Shown: positions 1 through 7,794 of the stretch, in pieces
Numbering within the stretch: position 1 is the first letter of the stretch
Layout: each line of letters starts with the position of its first letter
Assembly: GCF_001594145.1 (NCBI RefSeq)
Contig: NZ_LVCF01000042.1
Location: 1 to 64,000 of the forward strand
Origin: Branchiibius sp. NY16-3462-2
Lineage (GTDB): Bacteria; Actinomycetota; Actinomycetes; Actinomycetales; Dermatophilaceae
Length of the DNA stretch: 64,000 nucleotides
Reading direction: 5' to 3'
Program-made: the position numbers and the translations under genes
Notes under the pieces: generated by a model
What the model was told of the DNA's origin: nothing
Database searches by the model: none
Seen by the model: the letters and a program-made list of their open reading frames with translations, nothing else

Positions 1-127
1 CAACCGGCGCCGCCGGCAACGACGCCTCGGCAAGCTCACCCCCGTGGAGTTTGAGACAATCTACACGGCCGCACAAGCGGCCTAAGAACTACACACCCCG
101 AGTGTCAACCAAATCGGGGGCAGTCCC
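1..127 (+). mobile_element. Right end of an IS3-family insertion sequence (transposase C-terminus plus terminal repeat)
   Basis: Reading from base 2, the first 27 codons end in TAA at 83-85 and encode an arginine-rich tail followed by LGKLTPVEFE. This is the typical C-terminus of an IS3-family OrfB (DDE integrase) transposase, where the motif usually reads LGxLTPVEFE. The rest of the element lies before the window. Downstream, bases 102-127 (GTGTCAACCAAAT then CGGGGGCAGTCCC) look like the terminal inverted repeat of such elements, whose mirrored end usually begins with a GGGACTGCCCCC type sequence. The left end is not visible, so neither the match between the two ends nor the target duplication can be checked. 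Confidence 0.7.
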
Positions 128-176
128 TCCTGGCGTAGACGCCGAGGATGTCCAGCGCGCAATTCGATTGGGATCG

Positions 177-698
177 ATGCAGGCGGAGCTCGCAGGCCGG
201 TCATCGCAGGACGTTGTCCGCGATGTCTCCACGCGAGCCACGGTCTTGCGTGAGCTGGCTGCCAACGCGTGCGACCTGCCCGAAGGTGAGGAGCGCCGGG
301 CACTGCTGCTGGCGGCTGGAGGACTCTACGACGCCGACCGCTCCATTGCGTGGAGCGTGGTGAACACCGAGGTTGCGCAGGCCCTTGGATGTGAACCGGT
401 CGCCATCTGGTGGGCAGAGGTGATCCCACCAGGATCGACCAACCCGCCTTCAGCCAATGATGCCGAAGTGCGCGAACTCGTCGCCGAGACCTTCGCCGAT
501 CTGATCATCGCCGACCTGTCCGCAGACGAGCGCCGCGCGATCGTTCTTCGTCAGGCTGAGCTGGACCCGCCACGGGTTGACCGGTGGATCGACATGCTGG
601 TTGAAGAAGTGTGGCACGGCGAGACGTCCCCCGCCGTGCCCACACAGGTCCGTTCGATACTCCGATCGGACCTGCTGCAGCGGCTTGCCCGCCGCTGA
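177..698 (+). CDS. Hypothetical protein, probably 5'-truncated by the IS insertion
   Basis: No recognised domain. The frame is open from a TTG at 51, but codons before about 128 lie inside the IS3 end. The ATG at 177 is the first plausible start outside the element. Residues encoded between 128 and 177 (PPGVDAEDVQRAIRLGS) look like ordinary protein, so the original gene may have begun further upstream and lost its N-terminus. The product is acidic and helix-rich, with a Trp-containing stretch (AIWWAEV) and a C-terminal part rich in leucine and arginine. The stop codon lies inside the left arm of the palindromic repeat at 694-774. No function can be assigned. Confidence 0.55.
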   Translation: MQAELAGRSSQDVVRDVSTRATVLRELAANACDLPEGEERRALLLAAGGLYDADRSIAWSVVNTEVAQALGCEPVAIWWAEVIPPGSTNPPSANDAEVRELVAETFADLIIADLSADERRAIVLRQAELDPPRVDRWIDMLVEEVWHGETSPAVPTQVRSILRSDLLQRLARR

Positions 699-774
699 TT
701 CTGGAGCTATTCACCTTCTGCAGGACTGATTCGCTGAATCGGGCTCCAAAATCGTTGATCGCTCCAGAATCAGC
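694..774. repeat. Palindromic intergenic repeat, copy 1
   Basis: Perfect 14-bp inverted repeats, GCTGATTCTGGAGC at 694-707 and GCTCCAGAATCAGC at 761-774, enclose about 53 bases. A second copy of the same element, same orientation and clearly diverged, sits at 28124-28202. Shared blocks include ATTCTGGAGC, TTCTGCAGG and GATCGCTCCA. Copy 1 overlaps the stop codon of the hypothetical gene before it and ends just before the convergent trxA, so it could also form a bidirectional terminator hairpin. Its presence at two unrelated sites argues for a dispersed repeat family. Confidence 0.7.
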
Positions 775-792
775 CACGCAATCAGGCGTAGG

Positions 793-1176
793 TCAGGCTC
801 CGGCAGAGTCTCCCTTGGCCTGCTGCTCAGCGATCTCGGCGTGGATCTTCTCCATCGGCAGGTTGCGCACCTGCTCGATGACATCGGCGAGCGCCCGCTG
901 CGGCAACGCGCCGGAGTCGGCAAACACCAGGACACCTTCGCGGAACGCCATCACCGTCGGGATCGAGGAGATGTTCAGCGCACCGGCGAGGTTCTGCTGC
1001 GCATCGGTGTCGACCTTGGCGAAGACGATGTCGGAGTGCTGGGCGGACGCGGCCTCGAAGACCGGTCCGAACTGACGGCACGGCCCGCACCAGGTCGCCC
1101 AGAAGTCGACCAGCACGATGTCGTTGTCGTTGATGGTGGACGCGAAGTTCTCTTCGGTCAGCGTGGTCGTGGCCAT
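793..1176 (-). CDS. trxA: Thioredoxin
   Basis: Cytoplasmic protein-disulfide reductase of 127 residues. The active site is the canonical WCGPC at residues 29-33, preceded by VDFWAT, and the cis-proline loop SIPT is at residues 71-74. The start is the ATG at 1176 because an AGGAG sequence lies about 8 bases upstream and homology begins there; the frame is open further upstream but that part is not thioredoxin-like. The last 20 residues form an alanine/glutamine-rich tail beyond the usual fold. It is divergently transcribed from the cysteine dioxygenase gene, with about 290 bases between the coding regions. Confidence 0.95.
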   Translation of the reverse strand: MATTTLTEENFASTINDNDIVLVDFWATWCGPCRQFGPVFEAASAQHSDIVFAKVDTDAQQNLAGALNISSIPTVMAFREGVLVFADSGALPQRALADVIEQVRNLPMEKIHAEIAEQQAKGDSAGA

Positions 1177-1322
1177 GGACGTGCTCCTCGTATCTGCAGT
1201 CAAAACGTCTCGCTCTTGTTCAACGTGTTCTGTCGGCAAAGATTCCCCCACACGCCCCGCACAGTGTCCGCCTAGCGGAATCACCTTTGGTCCGTGCGTG
1301 GATGGCATGGTGAACTATGGGC

Positions 1323-1397
1323 ATGTCTTCGACCGCCACCTATACCGCGATGCGCCTCACCCAGCGCGCCGCGATGTGGCATCGCTGTCGCGTCTGA
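1323..1397 (+). CDS. Candidate 24-residue leader peptide upstream of cysteine dioxygenase
   Basis: A short frame starts with ATG at 1323, ends with TGA at 1395-1397, and encodes a peptide starting MSSTATYTAMRLTQ and ending MWHRCRV. The single Cys codon is third from the end and flanked by Arg codons. It ends 71 bases before the cysteine dioxygenase start. Short Cys-containing reading frames that act as attenuators or leader peptides are known upstream of sulfur-metabolism genes in actinobacteria. That this frame is one of them is inference from its position and composition; no clear ribosome site precedes it and a leaderless start is possible. Confidence 0.4.
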   Translation: MSSTATYTAMRLTQRAAMWHRCRV

Positions 1398-1468
1398 GCA
1401 CACCCGCTCACGTCCGACCAGCCCGGGCCCACCGCCCGAACCCCCAACCCACGAAGGCTTCCCATCAC

Positions 1469-1936
1469 ATGTCCACCCCATCGGTTTCATCACTCGGTAT
1501 CCGTGACTTCACGGCCGAGCAGCTGGTCCGTATCGCGCGCCTTTTCGCCTCCGACGACAGCCACGCCGGCCAGGTCGACCTGTCGGTGACCGAGCGTCAG
1601 CGCATCCCGCTGGACTCCACCGAGCACCTCGAGGTGTGGCTGATGGTCTGGCCGGTCGGGTCGAGCACCGGGTGGCACGACCACGGCCAGGCAGCCGGTG
1701 CGTACGTCGTGGTGACCGGTGAGTTGATCGAGGAATCCCGTCGCGGTGGCTCGGCCGACGATCACCTGCTCGGCAAGGGCGAGGAGCGCGCTTTCGGCCC
1801 CGGGCACATCCACAACATGACCAACGTCGGCGACACCCCGGCGTTGACCGTGCACGCCTACTCCCCGGGCCTGACCGAGATGACCCCATACGAGCTGGTC
1901 GACGGCCGATTGGTGCCCGTCAACCCTAAGCACTAG
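1469..1936 (+). CDS. Cysteine dioxygenase family protein (cupin)
   Basis: A 155-residue cupin that should oxidise L-cysteine to cysteine sulfinate with a mononuclear non-heme iron. Metal ligands are visible as HDH at residues 70-72 in GWHDHGQAAGAY and as the histidine pair at 113-115 in PGHIHNM. The tyrosine in HAYSPGL (about 131) corresponds to the tyrosine of the Cys-Tyr cofactor region in the family. The length fits the short bacterial enzymes. The ATG at 1469 was chosen because homology starts shortly after; the ribosome site is weak. The possible Cys-containing leader frame at 1323-1397 suggests cysteine-dependent control. A related thiol dioxygenase, such as 3-mercaptopropionate dioxygenase, cannot be excluded. 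Confidence 0.85.
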   Translation: MSTPSVSSLGIRDFTAEQLVRIARLFASDDSHAGQVDLSVTERQRIPLDSTEHLEVWLMVWPVGSSTGWHDHGQAAGAYVVVTGELIEESRRGGSADDHLLGKGEERAFGPGHIHNMTNVGDTPALTVHAYSPGLTEMTPYELVDGRLVPVNPKH

Positions 1937-2091
1937 GCTGGCTGAGGCCGCGCGCCCCGTTCTGCAGCGCACGCGCCTTTGCGATTCATCCAGTCGATGC
2001 CCATTCCGTCGATGCCATCGTGACGCGCTCGCACCCGCGAGGACCGCGCCGGGCAGAACCGACCGCATCACCCTGTTCTTTCGGAGAACCT

Positions 2092-3570
2092 TTGTCACTC
2101 AGTACTTCTGCACGTCCCGCTGCCCAGAAGGCAGCAACCTCCTTCGGCGCGCTCGGCGTGCCCGCCCCGTTGGTCGAGGTCCTCACCAGCGCGGGCATCA
2201 CCACCCCCACTCCCATCCAGAGCGCGACCCTGCCGGATTCCCTGGCCGGTCGCGACGTGCTGGGCCGAGGCCGCACCGGCTCCGGCAAGACTTACGCCTT
2301 CCTGCTGCCCCTGGTGGCGCGGTTGGCGGCCAGCTCAGGTCGGCGTACGCCGAAACGCCCCCGGGCGCTGATCCTGGCCCCCACGCGTGAGCTGGCTACC
2401 CAGATCGATGAGGCACTTGCTCCGCTGGCCGCGAAATACCGCCTGACCTCCCGCACCGTCTTCGGTGGTGTCGGCCAGGGTCCGCAGGTCAGCGCCATCC
2501 GCGGTGGTGTCGACATCGTCGTGGCCTGCCCCGGACGGTTGGAAGACCTGATGGGTCAGGGTCACGTCGACCTGTCAGCCGTCGAGGTCACAGTGCTGGA
2601 CGAGGCCGACCACATGGCCGACCTCGGCTTCCTGCCCGGTGTCCGCCGCATCCTGTCTAAGACGCCGCAGCGCTCGCAGCGGTTGCTCTTCTCCGCCACG
2701 CTCGACTCCGGCGTCAACCAGTTGGTCAAGGCGTTCCTGCACGAACCCGTGACCCACGAGGCCGACTCGGCGCAGTCGCCGGTCTCCGCGATGAGCCACC
2801 ACGTCCTGCACGTCGCCGCGAATGACCACCTTCCGGTGCTCACCGACCTGGTGGCCGCGCCTGGCCGCACGGTGGTCTTCACCCGCACCAAGCACCGCGC
2901 CAAGAAGCTTGCGCGCCAACTCAATTCAGTCGGTGTCCCCGCGGTTGAGTTGCACGGCAACCTTTCCCAAGGTGCGCGCACCCGGTCGATGGACGCGTTC
3001 CACTCCGGCGCCGCGGAAACACTGGTCGCCACCGATATCGCCGCGCGCGGTATCCACGTCGACGACGTCGCCCTGGTCATCCACGCCGACCCGCCGGTCG
3101 AGCACAAGGCCTACCTGCACCGTTCCGGACGTACGGCGCGCGCCGGCGCTCGCGGCACCGTCATCACCCTGATGACGGACGACCAGGTCCGCGACGTGCG
3201 CGACCTGACCCGCCAGGCCGGCATCAAGCCGACGACCACCCGCGTCACGGCGCAGCACCCGTTGCTGCGCGAACTGGCCCCGGGTGAGCGGACGTTCGCC
3301 GAACCGTCGGCCACGTCGCCCGCGGCCGCGCCGGCTCAGGCACCGTCCAGCGGCAACCGCGCACCGCGATCGGGTAACCGGTCGGGTAACGGCCGTGGCC
3401 GCTCGAACCGCTCGTCGTCGGGTCAGTCGGGCCGTTCTGGTCAGTCGCCCCGCTCCGGCCAGTCCGGACGTGGCGCCGGCGGTTCCGGTGGTGGGCGTGC
3501 GGCTCAGCCGGCCGCTCGCAAGTCCAGCGCCGCCGACTTCTCCTCGCGCCGGTCCAGCCGCGCGCGCTGA
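2092..3570 (+). CDS. DEAD-box ATP-dependent RNA helicase
   Basis: A 492-residue RNA helicase with all core motifs: Q-motif region FGALG...TPTPIQ at 18-43, motif I GRGRTGSGKT at 58-67, PTRELA near 97, DEAD at 170-173 and SAT at 201-203. The second RecA domain has TDIAARGIHVDDV and HRSGRTARAG. The last 90 residues are low complexity (Gly, Ser, Arg, Gln with SGQSGR repeats), a basic RNA-binding tail typical of cold-shock helicases. The frame is open to 2020, but a GGAG sequence at 2083 just before TTG 2092 and the start of homology favour TTG. The 155-base leader before it could carry regulation, but I see no clear structure. Confidence 0.92.
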   Translation: MSLSTSARPAAQKAATSFGALGVPAPLVEVLTSAGITTPTPIQSATLPDSLAGRDVLGRGRTGSGKTYAFLLPLVARLAASSGRRTPKRPRALILAPTRELATQIDEALAPLAAKYRLTSRTVFGGVGQGPQVSAIRGGVDIVVACPGRLEDLMGQGHVDLSAVEVTVLDEADHMADLGFLPGVRRILSKTPQRSQRLLFSATLDSGVNQLVKAFLHEPVTHEADSAQSPVSAMSHHVLHVAANDHLPVLTDLVAAPGRTVVFTRTKHRAKKLARQLNSVGVPAVELHGNLSQGARTRSMDAFHSGAAETLVATDIAARGIHVDDVALVIHADPPVEHKAYLHRSGRTARAGARGTVITLMTDDQVRDVRDLTRQAGIKPTTTRVTAQHPLLRELAPGERTFAEPSATSPAAAPAQAPSSGNRAPRSGNRSGNGRGRSNRSSSGQSGRSGQSPRSGQSGRGAGGSGGGRAAQPAARKSSAADFSSRRSSRAR

Positions 3571-3576
3571 GGGTAG

Positions 3577-4047
3577 CTAGCCCGCCGACTTACTGATGTC
3601 GGCCACGGTTGCCTTGAAACCGCGGATCAGGTCGTCAGCCTCGACCCAGAGGCTGCGACCGGATGCCCCGGCGCCCATGGAGATCCGGCGACCAACGACG
3701 CTCGCATCGGCGTACACCGGCCAATTGCCCTGCGCGCCGAACGGGGTGATGGTGCCGCGCGCGTAGCCGGTCGCGGCGAGCGCGTCGTCGGCATCCGGTA
3801 GCCGGAGTTTGTTGACACCGACGAGCGCTCGCAGTTTGGCCCAGTCGATCTGCCGGTCGCCGGGGATCAGCGCCAGCAGGTAGTCGCCGTCATGTCGTTT
3901 CACCACAAGGGTTTTCACGATGTCGGCGGGACTGATCCCTTGGGCGGCGGCGGCCTCCTCCAAGGAGCCTGCCGGCGGCCGGTCGACAACCTCGATGGTG
4001 ATGCCGCGGGCAGCGGCGTCCTGTTCGGCAGCAGAGGGTTCGCTCAC
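3577..4047 (-). CDS. YbaK/EbsC-family aminoacyl-tRNA deacylase
   Basis: About 156 residues of the YbaK/ProX superfamily, which removes mischarged amino acids (for example Cys from tRNA-Pro) in trans. Visible family features are DIVKTLVVKRHDGDYLLALIPGD, the conserved lysine in KTLV, a central LPDADDAL and the glycine-rich GYARGTITPFG segment. The start chosen is GTG 4047; the open frame continues upstream but that part is non-homologous. It converges on the helicase gene (6 bases between stops) and is divergent from the LtrA gene, with only about 50 bases holding both promoters. Confidence 0.85.
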   Translation of the reverse strand: MSEPSAAEQDAAARGITIEVVDRPPAGSLEEAAAAQGISPADIVKTLVVKRHDGDYLLALIPGDRQIDWAKLRALVGVNKLRLPDADDALAATGYARGTITPFGAQGNWPVYADASVVGRRISMGAGASGRSLWVEADDLIRGFKATVADISKSAG

Positions 4048-4098
4048 CGGCCCAGTATGCTTCGCGGCGTCCGCCCCCGACGCTCGCAGTAGGTGACA

Positions 4099-5355
4099 AT
4101 GACCGACCACGCGCATGCCCAGGTGCACCGGATCCGGCAGATGACCGGTCGCGACCCGCACGAAGAGGGTCGGGTCTCCAGCCCGCTGGAGTTGCTCTTC
4201 GACCTGACCTTCGTGATCGCGGTCGGTGTCGCCGCGACGTACCTGGCCGAGGTCACCGCCGAGGGTCACATCCTGCCCGCACTGCTCGGGTTCGGCTTCG
4301 CGACCTTCGCGATCACCTGGGCGTGGATCAACTTCACCTGGTTCGCCTCGGCGTTCGACACCGACGACTGGGTCTATCGCGCGATGACGATGGTCCAGAT
4401 GGTCGGCGTCGTCATCCTGGCGCTCGGCATCCCGGCGATGTTCGAATCCATCGAAGAGGGACACCACCTGGACAACCGGGTGATCGTCGCCGGATACGTC
4501 GTGATGCGCGTGGCGATGATCTCGCAGTGGCTGCGGGTGGCCAAGCAATCGCCGGAGTACCGCGACACGGCACTGCGCTACGCCAAGGGCGTCGGCCTGG
4601 CCCAGATCGGCTGGATCGTGGTGGCGATCATCGAGCTGCCGCTGGTGCCGACCTTGTGCCTGACCACTGCGCTGACCGTCTTCGAGATGTGTGTGCCCTT
4701 CTGGGCGGAGTCCACCACGCGCCCGACCCCGTGGCACCCGCACCACATCGCCGAGCGGTACTCCCTCTTCGCGATCATCGCCCTGGGTGAGGGACTGGTC
4801 GGCACGATTGCCTCCTCGACCGGCGTCCTCGGTGGTGAACACGGCGGGCACTGGACCTGGTCCGCCGTGGCGGTGGTCATCGCCGGCGTCGGCCTGACCT
4901 TCGGGTTGTGGTGGATCTACTTCATCAACCCGTTCGGCAAGGTGCTGGAGCATCGCCCGCAGTACGCGTGGCTCTTCGGCTACGGCCACATCATCGTTTT
5001 CGGCTCGATCGTCGCGGTCGGGGCCGCGCTGCACCTGGCCGGGCTCTACGTCGAGCATCACACGCAGTTGTCCGCGACCCAGGTCATTGCCTTCATCGCG
5101 GTGCCCATCGCGATCTATATCGTGTCGATCTACGCCATCCACCTGGTGCTGTTGCCGGTGTGGTCGTGGCTGTACGCCTGGCTGATCCTAGCCGCGCTGG
5201 CCGTATTGGGCCTGGCCATCGCGCTGGCAGCAGCAGGGGTGTCGGTCCCGGTGTGTCTGCTCATCGTCATGGTGGCGCCGTTCATCCAGGTCGTGGGCTA
5301 CGAATGGCGCGGTCACAACTTCCAGCAGCGAGCCCTGGACCAACTCTCTGATTAG
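4099..5355 (+). CDS. Low temperature requirement protein A (LtrA) family membrane protein
   Basis: A polytopic membrane protein of about 418 residues with roughly ten hydrophobic helices. The N-terminal signature RVSSPLELLFDLTFVIAV and the later histidine-rich HPHHIAERYSLF are hallmarks of the LtrA family, whose biochemical role is not established. An in-frame GTG at 4093 is an alternative; ATG 4099 has an AGGTG just before it but at very short spacing. It is followed after 10 bases by the crotonase gene, so the two may be co-transcribed. Confidence 0.87.
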   Translation: MTDHAHAQVHRIRQMTGRDPHEEGRVSSPLELLFDLTFVIAVGVAATYLAEVTAEGHILPALLGFGFATFAITWAWINFTWFASAFDTDDWVYRAMTMVQMVGVVILALGIPAMFESIEEGHHLDNRVIVAGYVVMRVAMISQWLRVAKQSPEYRDTALRYAKGVGLAQIGWIVVAIIELPLVPTLCLTTALTVFEMCVPFWAESTTRPTPWHPHHIAERYSLFAIIALGEGLVGTIASSTGVLGGEHGGHWTWSAVAVVIAGVGLTFGLWWIYFINPFGKVLEHRPQYAWLFGYGHIIVFGSIVAVGAALHLAGLYVEHHTQLSATQVIAFIAVPIAIYIVSIYAIHLVLLPVWSWLYAWLILAALAVLGLAIALAAAGVSVPVCLLIVMVAPFIQVVGYEWRGHNFQQRALDQLSD

Positions 5356-5365
5356 TCTTGTGGTC

Positions 5366-6169
5366 ATGGCAGAAGAGCTCGTCACCTGCGATATCGCCGA
5401 TCAGATCGCCCGGGTGCACCTGAACCGTCCGGCCAAGCTCAACGCGCTCACGCTGCCGTTGCTGGCGCAGCTGGTGCAGACCGCGCACCGGCTGCGGGCC
5501 GACCGCTCGGTGCGGGCCGTGGTGTTGGCCGGCGCCGGCGAATCGTTCTGTGCCGGCTTGGATTTCGCGTCCGTGGGCAAGGACCCGAAGAAGATGTTCC
5601 TGGGGTTCGTCCCCAATCCGATCCGGGGGACCAACCGCTTCCAGGAGGCGTGCTGGGCGTGGCGACGGCTGCCCGTGCCGGTGATCGCTGCTGTGGAGGG
5701 TCACTGCTACGGCGGCGGCATCCAGATTGCGCTGGCCGCGGACTTCCGGATCACCCACCCCGACGCGAAATGGTCTGTGCTGGAAGGCAAGTGGGGACTG
5801 ATCCCGGACATGACCGGGGTGCGCTCGCTGTCCGAGCTGGTCGGGGTCGAGACGGCCAAGCGCCTGACGATGACTGCCGAGGTGATCACCGGTGCCCAGG
5901 CGCACCAACTGGGGCTGGCCGGGCAAGCCAGCCTCTCGCCGTACGCCGATGCCCTGGCTCTGGCGGAGCAACTCACCCAGCGCTCCCCGGACGCCCTCGC
6001 CGCTGCCAAGCGGCTCTTCGACAAGGCGGGTGGGGTGTCGCCGCGCCGGCTCTTCGCCGCCGAGCGGCGTGAACAACTGCCGCTGCTGTTGGGACGCAAC
6101 CACAAGGCCGCCCGGACCGCTGGGCTGAACCGGGAGACGCCGACGTACGTCGATCGCGCCCGTCGATGA
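5366..6169 (+). CDS. Crotonase/enoyl-CoA hydratase-isomerase family protein
   Basis: A 267-residue crotonase-fold enzyme acting on acyl-CoA. The two oxyanion-hole segments are FCAGLDF (about 61-67) and HCYGGGIQIAL (about 113-123). In classical hydratases the second segment reads GGGCEL and its glutamate is catalytic; here that position is glutamine. The second acidic position is retained in SVLEGKWGL. Loss of one glutamate is seen in isomerases and other crotonases, so plain enoyl-CoA hydratase activity should not be assumed. The stop overlaps the Nudix start by 4 bases (ATGA), indicating coupled translation. GTG 5360 is an alternative start. Confidence 0.85.
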   Translation: MAEELVTCDIADQIARVHLNRPAKLNALTLPLLAQLVQTAHRLRADRSVRAVVLAGAGESFCAGLDFASVGKDPKKMFLGFVPNPIRGTNRFQEACWAWRRLPVPVIAAVEGHCYGGGIQIALAADFRITHPDAKWSVLEGKWGLIPDMTGVRSLSELVGVETAKRLTMTAEVITGAQAHQLGLAGQASLSPYADALALAEQLTQRSPDALAAAKRLFDKAGGVSPRRLFAAERREQLPLLLGRNHKAARTAGLNRETPTYVDRARR

Positions 6170-6717
6170 AATCGTCCTGGCAGCAGGTCAGTTCGCGGAT
6201 CGCCTACGAGAACAACTGGATCCGCGTCGTCGAGGACGAGGTGATCCGACCTGACGGGTCGCCCGGGCTCTTCGGGGTCGTCGAACTGCGAAACCCGGCC
6301 GTCTTCGTGGTCGCGCTGACCGAGGACGACGAGGTGTTGCTGGTGGAGATCGACCGGTACACCGTCGGCCGGTCCCTCGAGGTGGTTGCTGGGGGGACCG
6401 ACGGTGAGGAACCACTGGTCGCCGCGCAGCGGGAGTTGCTGGAGGAGACCGGCGTGGTCGCGCAGACCTGGCGGCAGGTGGGGACCTTCTTCAGCCTCAA
6501 CGGCGTGTGCCGGCTGCACTGCACGGTCTACCTCGCGACCGATCTGACCAACCCGCCCGAGGAGTTGTCCGAGCATCAGCACCTCGAAGGGATCGGTGCG
6601 GTCTTGCGGGTGCCCTGGGACGCCGTACTGCGATTGGTCGCGGGCGGCACGATCGTCGACGGCGAGAGCCAGTCCTCACTCCTGCTGGCTGCCGTAGCGC
6701 TGGGCCGCGTCCACTAG
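6166..6717 (+). CDS. Nudix hydrolase (ADP-ribose pyrophosphatase-like)
   Basis: A 183-residue Nudix protein. The box is GGTDGEEPLVAAQRELLEET followed by GVV at about 77-99; the REL-x-EE-xG core is intact, while the spacing of the leading glycine is one residue shorter than consensus. The preceding EVVAGG and the N-terminal beta strands resemble ADP-ribose/NDP-sugar pyrophosphatases. Translation is coupled to the crotonase by an ATGA overlap. Its 3' end overlaps the convergent HTH gene by about 42 bases. The substrate cannot be read from the sequence. Confidence 0.85.
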   Translation: MKSSWQQVSSRIAYENNWIRVVEDEVIRPDGSPGLFGVVELRNPAVFVVALTEDDEVLLVEIDRYTVGRSLEVVAGGTDGEEPLVAAQRELLEETGVVAQTWRQVGTFFSLNGVCRLHCTVYLATDLTNPPEELSEHQHLEGIGAVLRVPWDAVLRLVAGGTIVDGESQSSLLLAAVALGRVH

Positions 6718-7227
6718 ATCAGACTCCTGATAGGTGCAGTGCATGATCAGGGTGCGCTGCAGGAGTCGTCCGATGGCACCCTCGAGCCGCAAGACGTCTC
6801 CGGTAGTCGTCAGTTCTGGCGCGATGGTGTGGATGTCGAGCAGCGGCTCGCCAGCCTTCTCGGCTGCTTCGGGCCCGAACATGGCAGCAGTCATCGCCCG
6901 ATCCACATAGGGCATCGGATACCAGCATCGTTCGACGAGGTGGGTCTGGTCGAAGCCGAAATGCTCGCCGAGCCACTGGACCGCGGGCTGCGCGGCCGGG
7001 AGGAGGGTTTGGCGAGGTAGCTGTCGGGTGGCGGACCGGGACACCTTGGAGAGCATTCGCGTCACCCCGGTCTGGGAGATACCCAGCTCAGCTGCCAGTT
7101 GGGTATGAGAAATGCCCGTCAGGCTGGCCGCCTTGACCAGCAGGATTCTCTGCAACCGCGTGACTTCCGCGGACCAGACAGCGGCCTGGTGCGCGCGATG
7201 CCAGGTGGCATCTGGACCGCGGGTCAT
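6676..7227 (-). CDS. Helix-turn-helix protein of unknown function
   Basis: About 183 residues. A helix-turn-helix is visible near residues 35-62 (HTQLAAELGISQTGVTRMLSKV), preceded by a helix-rich start. The C-terminal two thirds are not a fold I recognise (PYVDRAMTAAMFGPEA, RLLQRTLIMHCTYQESDLVD). GTG 7245 is an alternative start giving 6 more residues. It converges on and overlaps the Nudix gene. It is probably a transcription regulator, but its target is unknown. Confidence 0.65.
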   Translation of the reverse strand: MTRGPDATWHRAHQAAVWSAEVTRLQRILLVKAASLTGISHTQLAAELGISQTGVTRMLSKVSRSATRQLPRQTLLPAAQPAVQWLGEHFGFDQTHLVERCWYPMPYVDRAMTAAMFGPEAAEKAGEPLLDIHTIAPELTTTGDVLRLEGAIGRLLQRTLIMHCTYQESDLVDAAQRYGSQQE

Positions 7228-7299
7228 GGGGTCATCCCAGCCCACGGCGTCGAGCGGCTGGGCATGGGCGGTCGAGTGGGGGCGGCCGGGGAGGCCGGG

Positions 7300-7794
7300 T
7301 TAGGGGATCAGGCCGGAGCCGGAGCTCCACGGGAAGTTGATCCAGCGATCGGTGGCCTTCCAGGAGAAATCCGGCGCGATGATCGTGGTCGGCTTGGTGT
7401 AGATGACCGCGGTGCGGATCTCGCTGGCGTGCGGTTTGAGCAGGTCCACGACCAGCGCCAGCGTCTTGCCGGAGTCCACGACGTCGTCGACGATGAGCAA
7501 CTTCTTGCCGGTCAGGGCGCCGGTGTCCAACAGCGGCTCCAACACCACCGGCTCGGGCAGCGTCTCCTCGATGTCCGTGTAGAACTCGACGTTCAGCGTT
7601 CCAGCGGCCTTGACCTTGAGCGCGTAGGCGATGGCACCGGCCGGGATCAGGCCGCCGCGGGCCACGGCGATGACCAGTTCGGGGCGGAAGCCGGAATCCT
7701 CGATCGCGGAGGCCAATTGCCGGGATGCCTGCCCGAAGATGTGCCAGGTCAGATTCTCGCGCTCATCATCAGCAATCTCAGCCACGACGCTCAC
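7300..7794 (-). CDS. Purine-type phosphoribosyltransferase
   Basis: A 164-residue type I phosphoribosyltransferase. The PRPP-binding loop is LLIVDDVVDSGKTL at about 98-111 and an RGG motif (VARGGLIPAGAIAYAL) precedes it, as in bacterial xanthine/guanine/hypoxanthine phosphoribosyltransferases. The late ATDRWINFPW resembles the base-binding end of XGPRT-like enzymes. The GTG start at 7794 overlaps the stop of the upstream membrane phosphatase-fold gene in a GTGA, so the two form an operon. The exact base specificity is not determinable. Confidence 0.85.
   Translation of the reverse strand: MSVVAEIADDERENLTWHIFGQASRQLASAIEDSGFRPELVIAVARGGLIPAGAIAYALKVKAAGTLNVEFYTDIEETLPEPVVLEPLLDTGALTGKKLLIVDDVVDSGKTLALVVDLLKPHASEIRTAVIYTKPTTIIAPDFSWKATDRWINFPWSSGSGLIP

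Noticed and set aside
1177..1468. Extension of the cysteine dioxygenase start up to 1118
   Set aside because: The added 117 residues lie across the trxA promoter and the leader frame and have no cupin homology.
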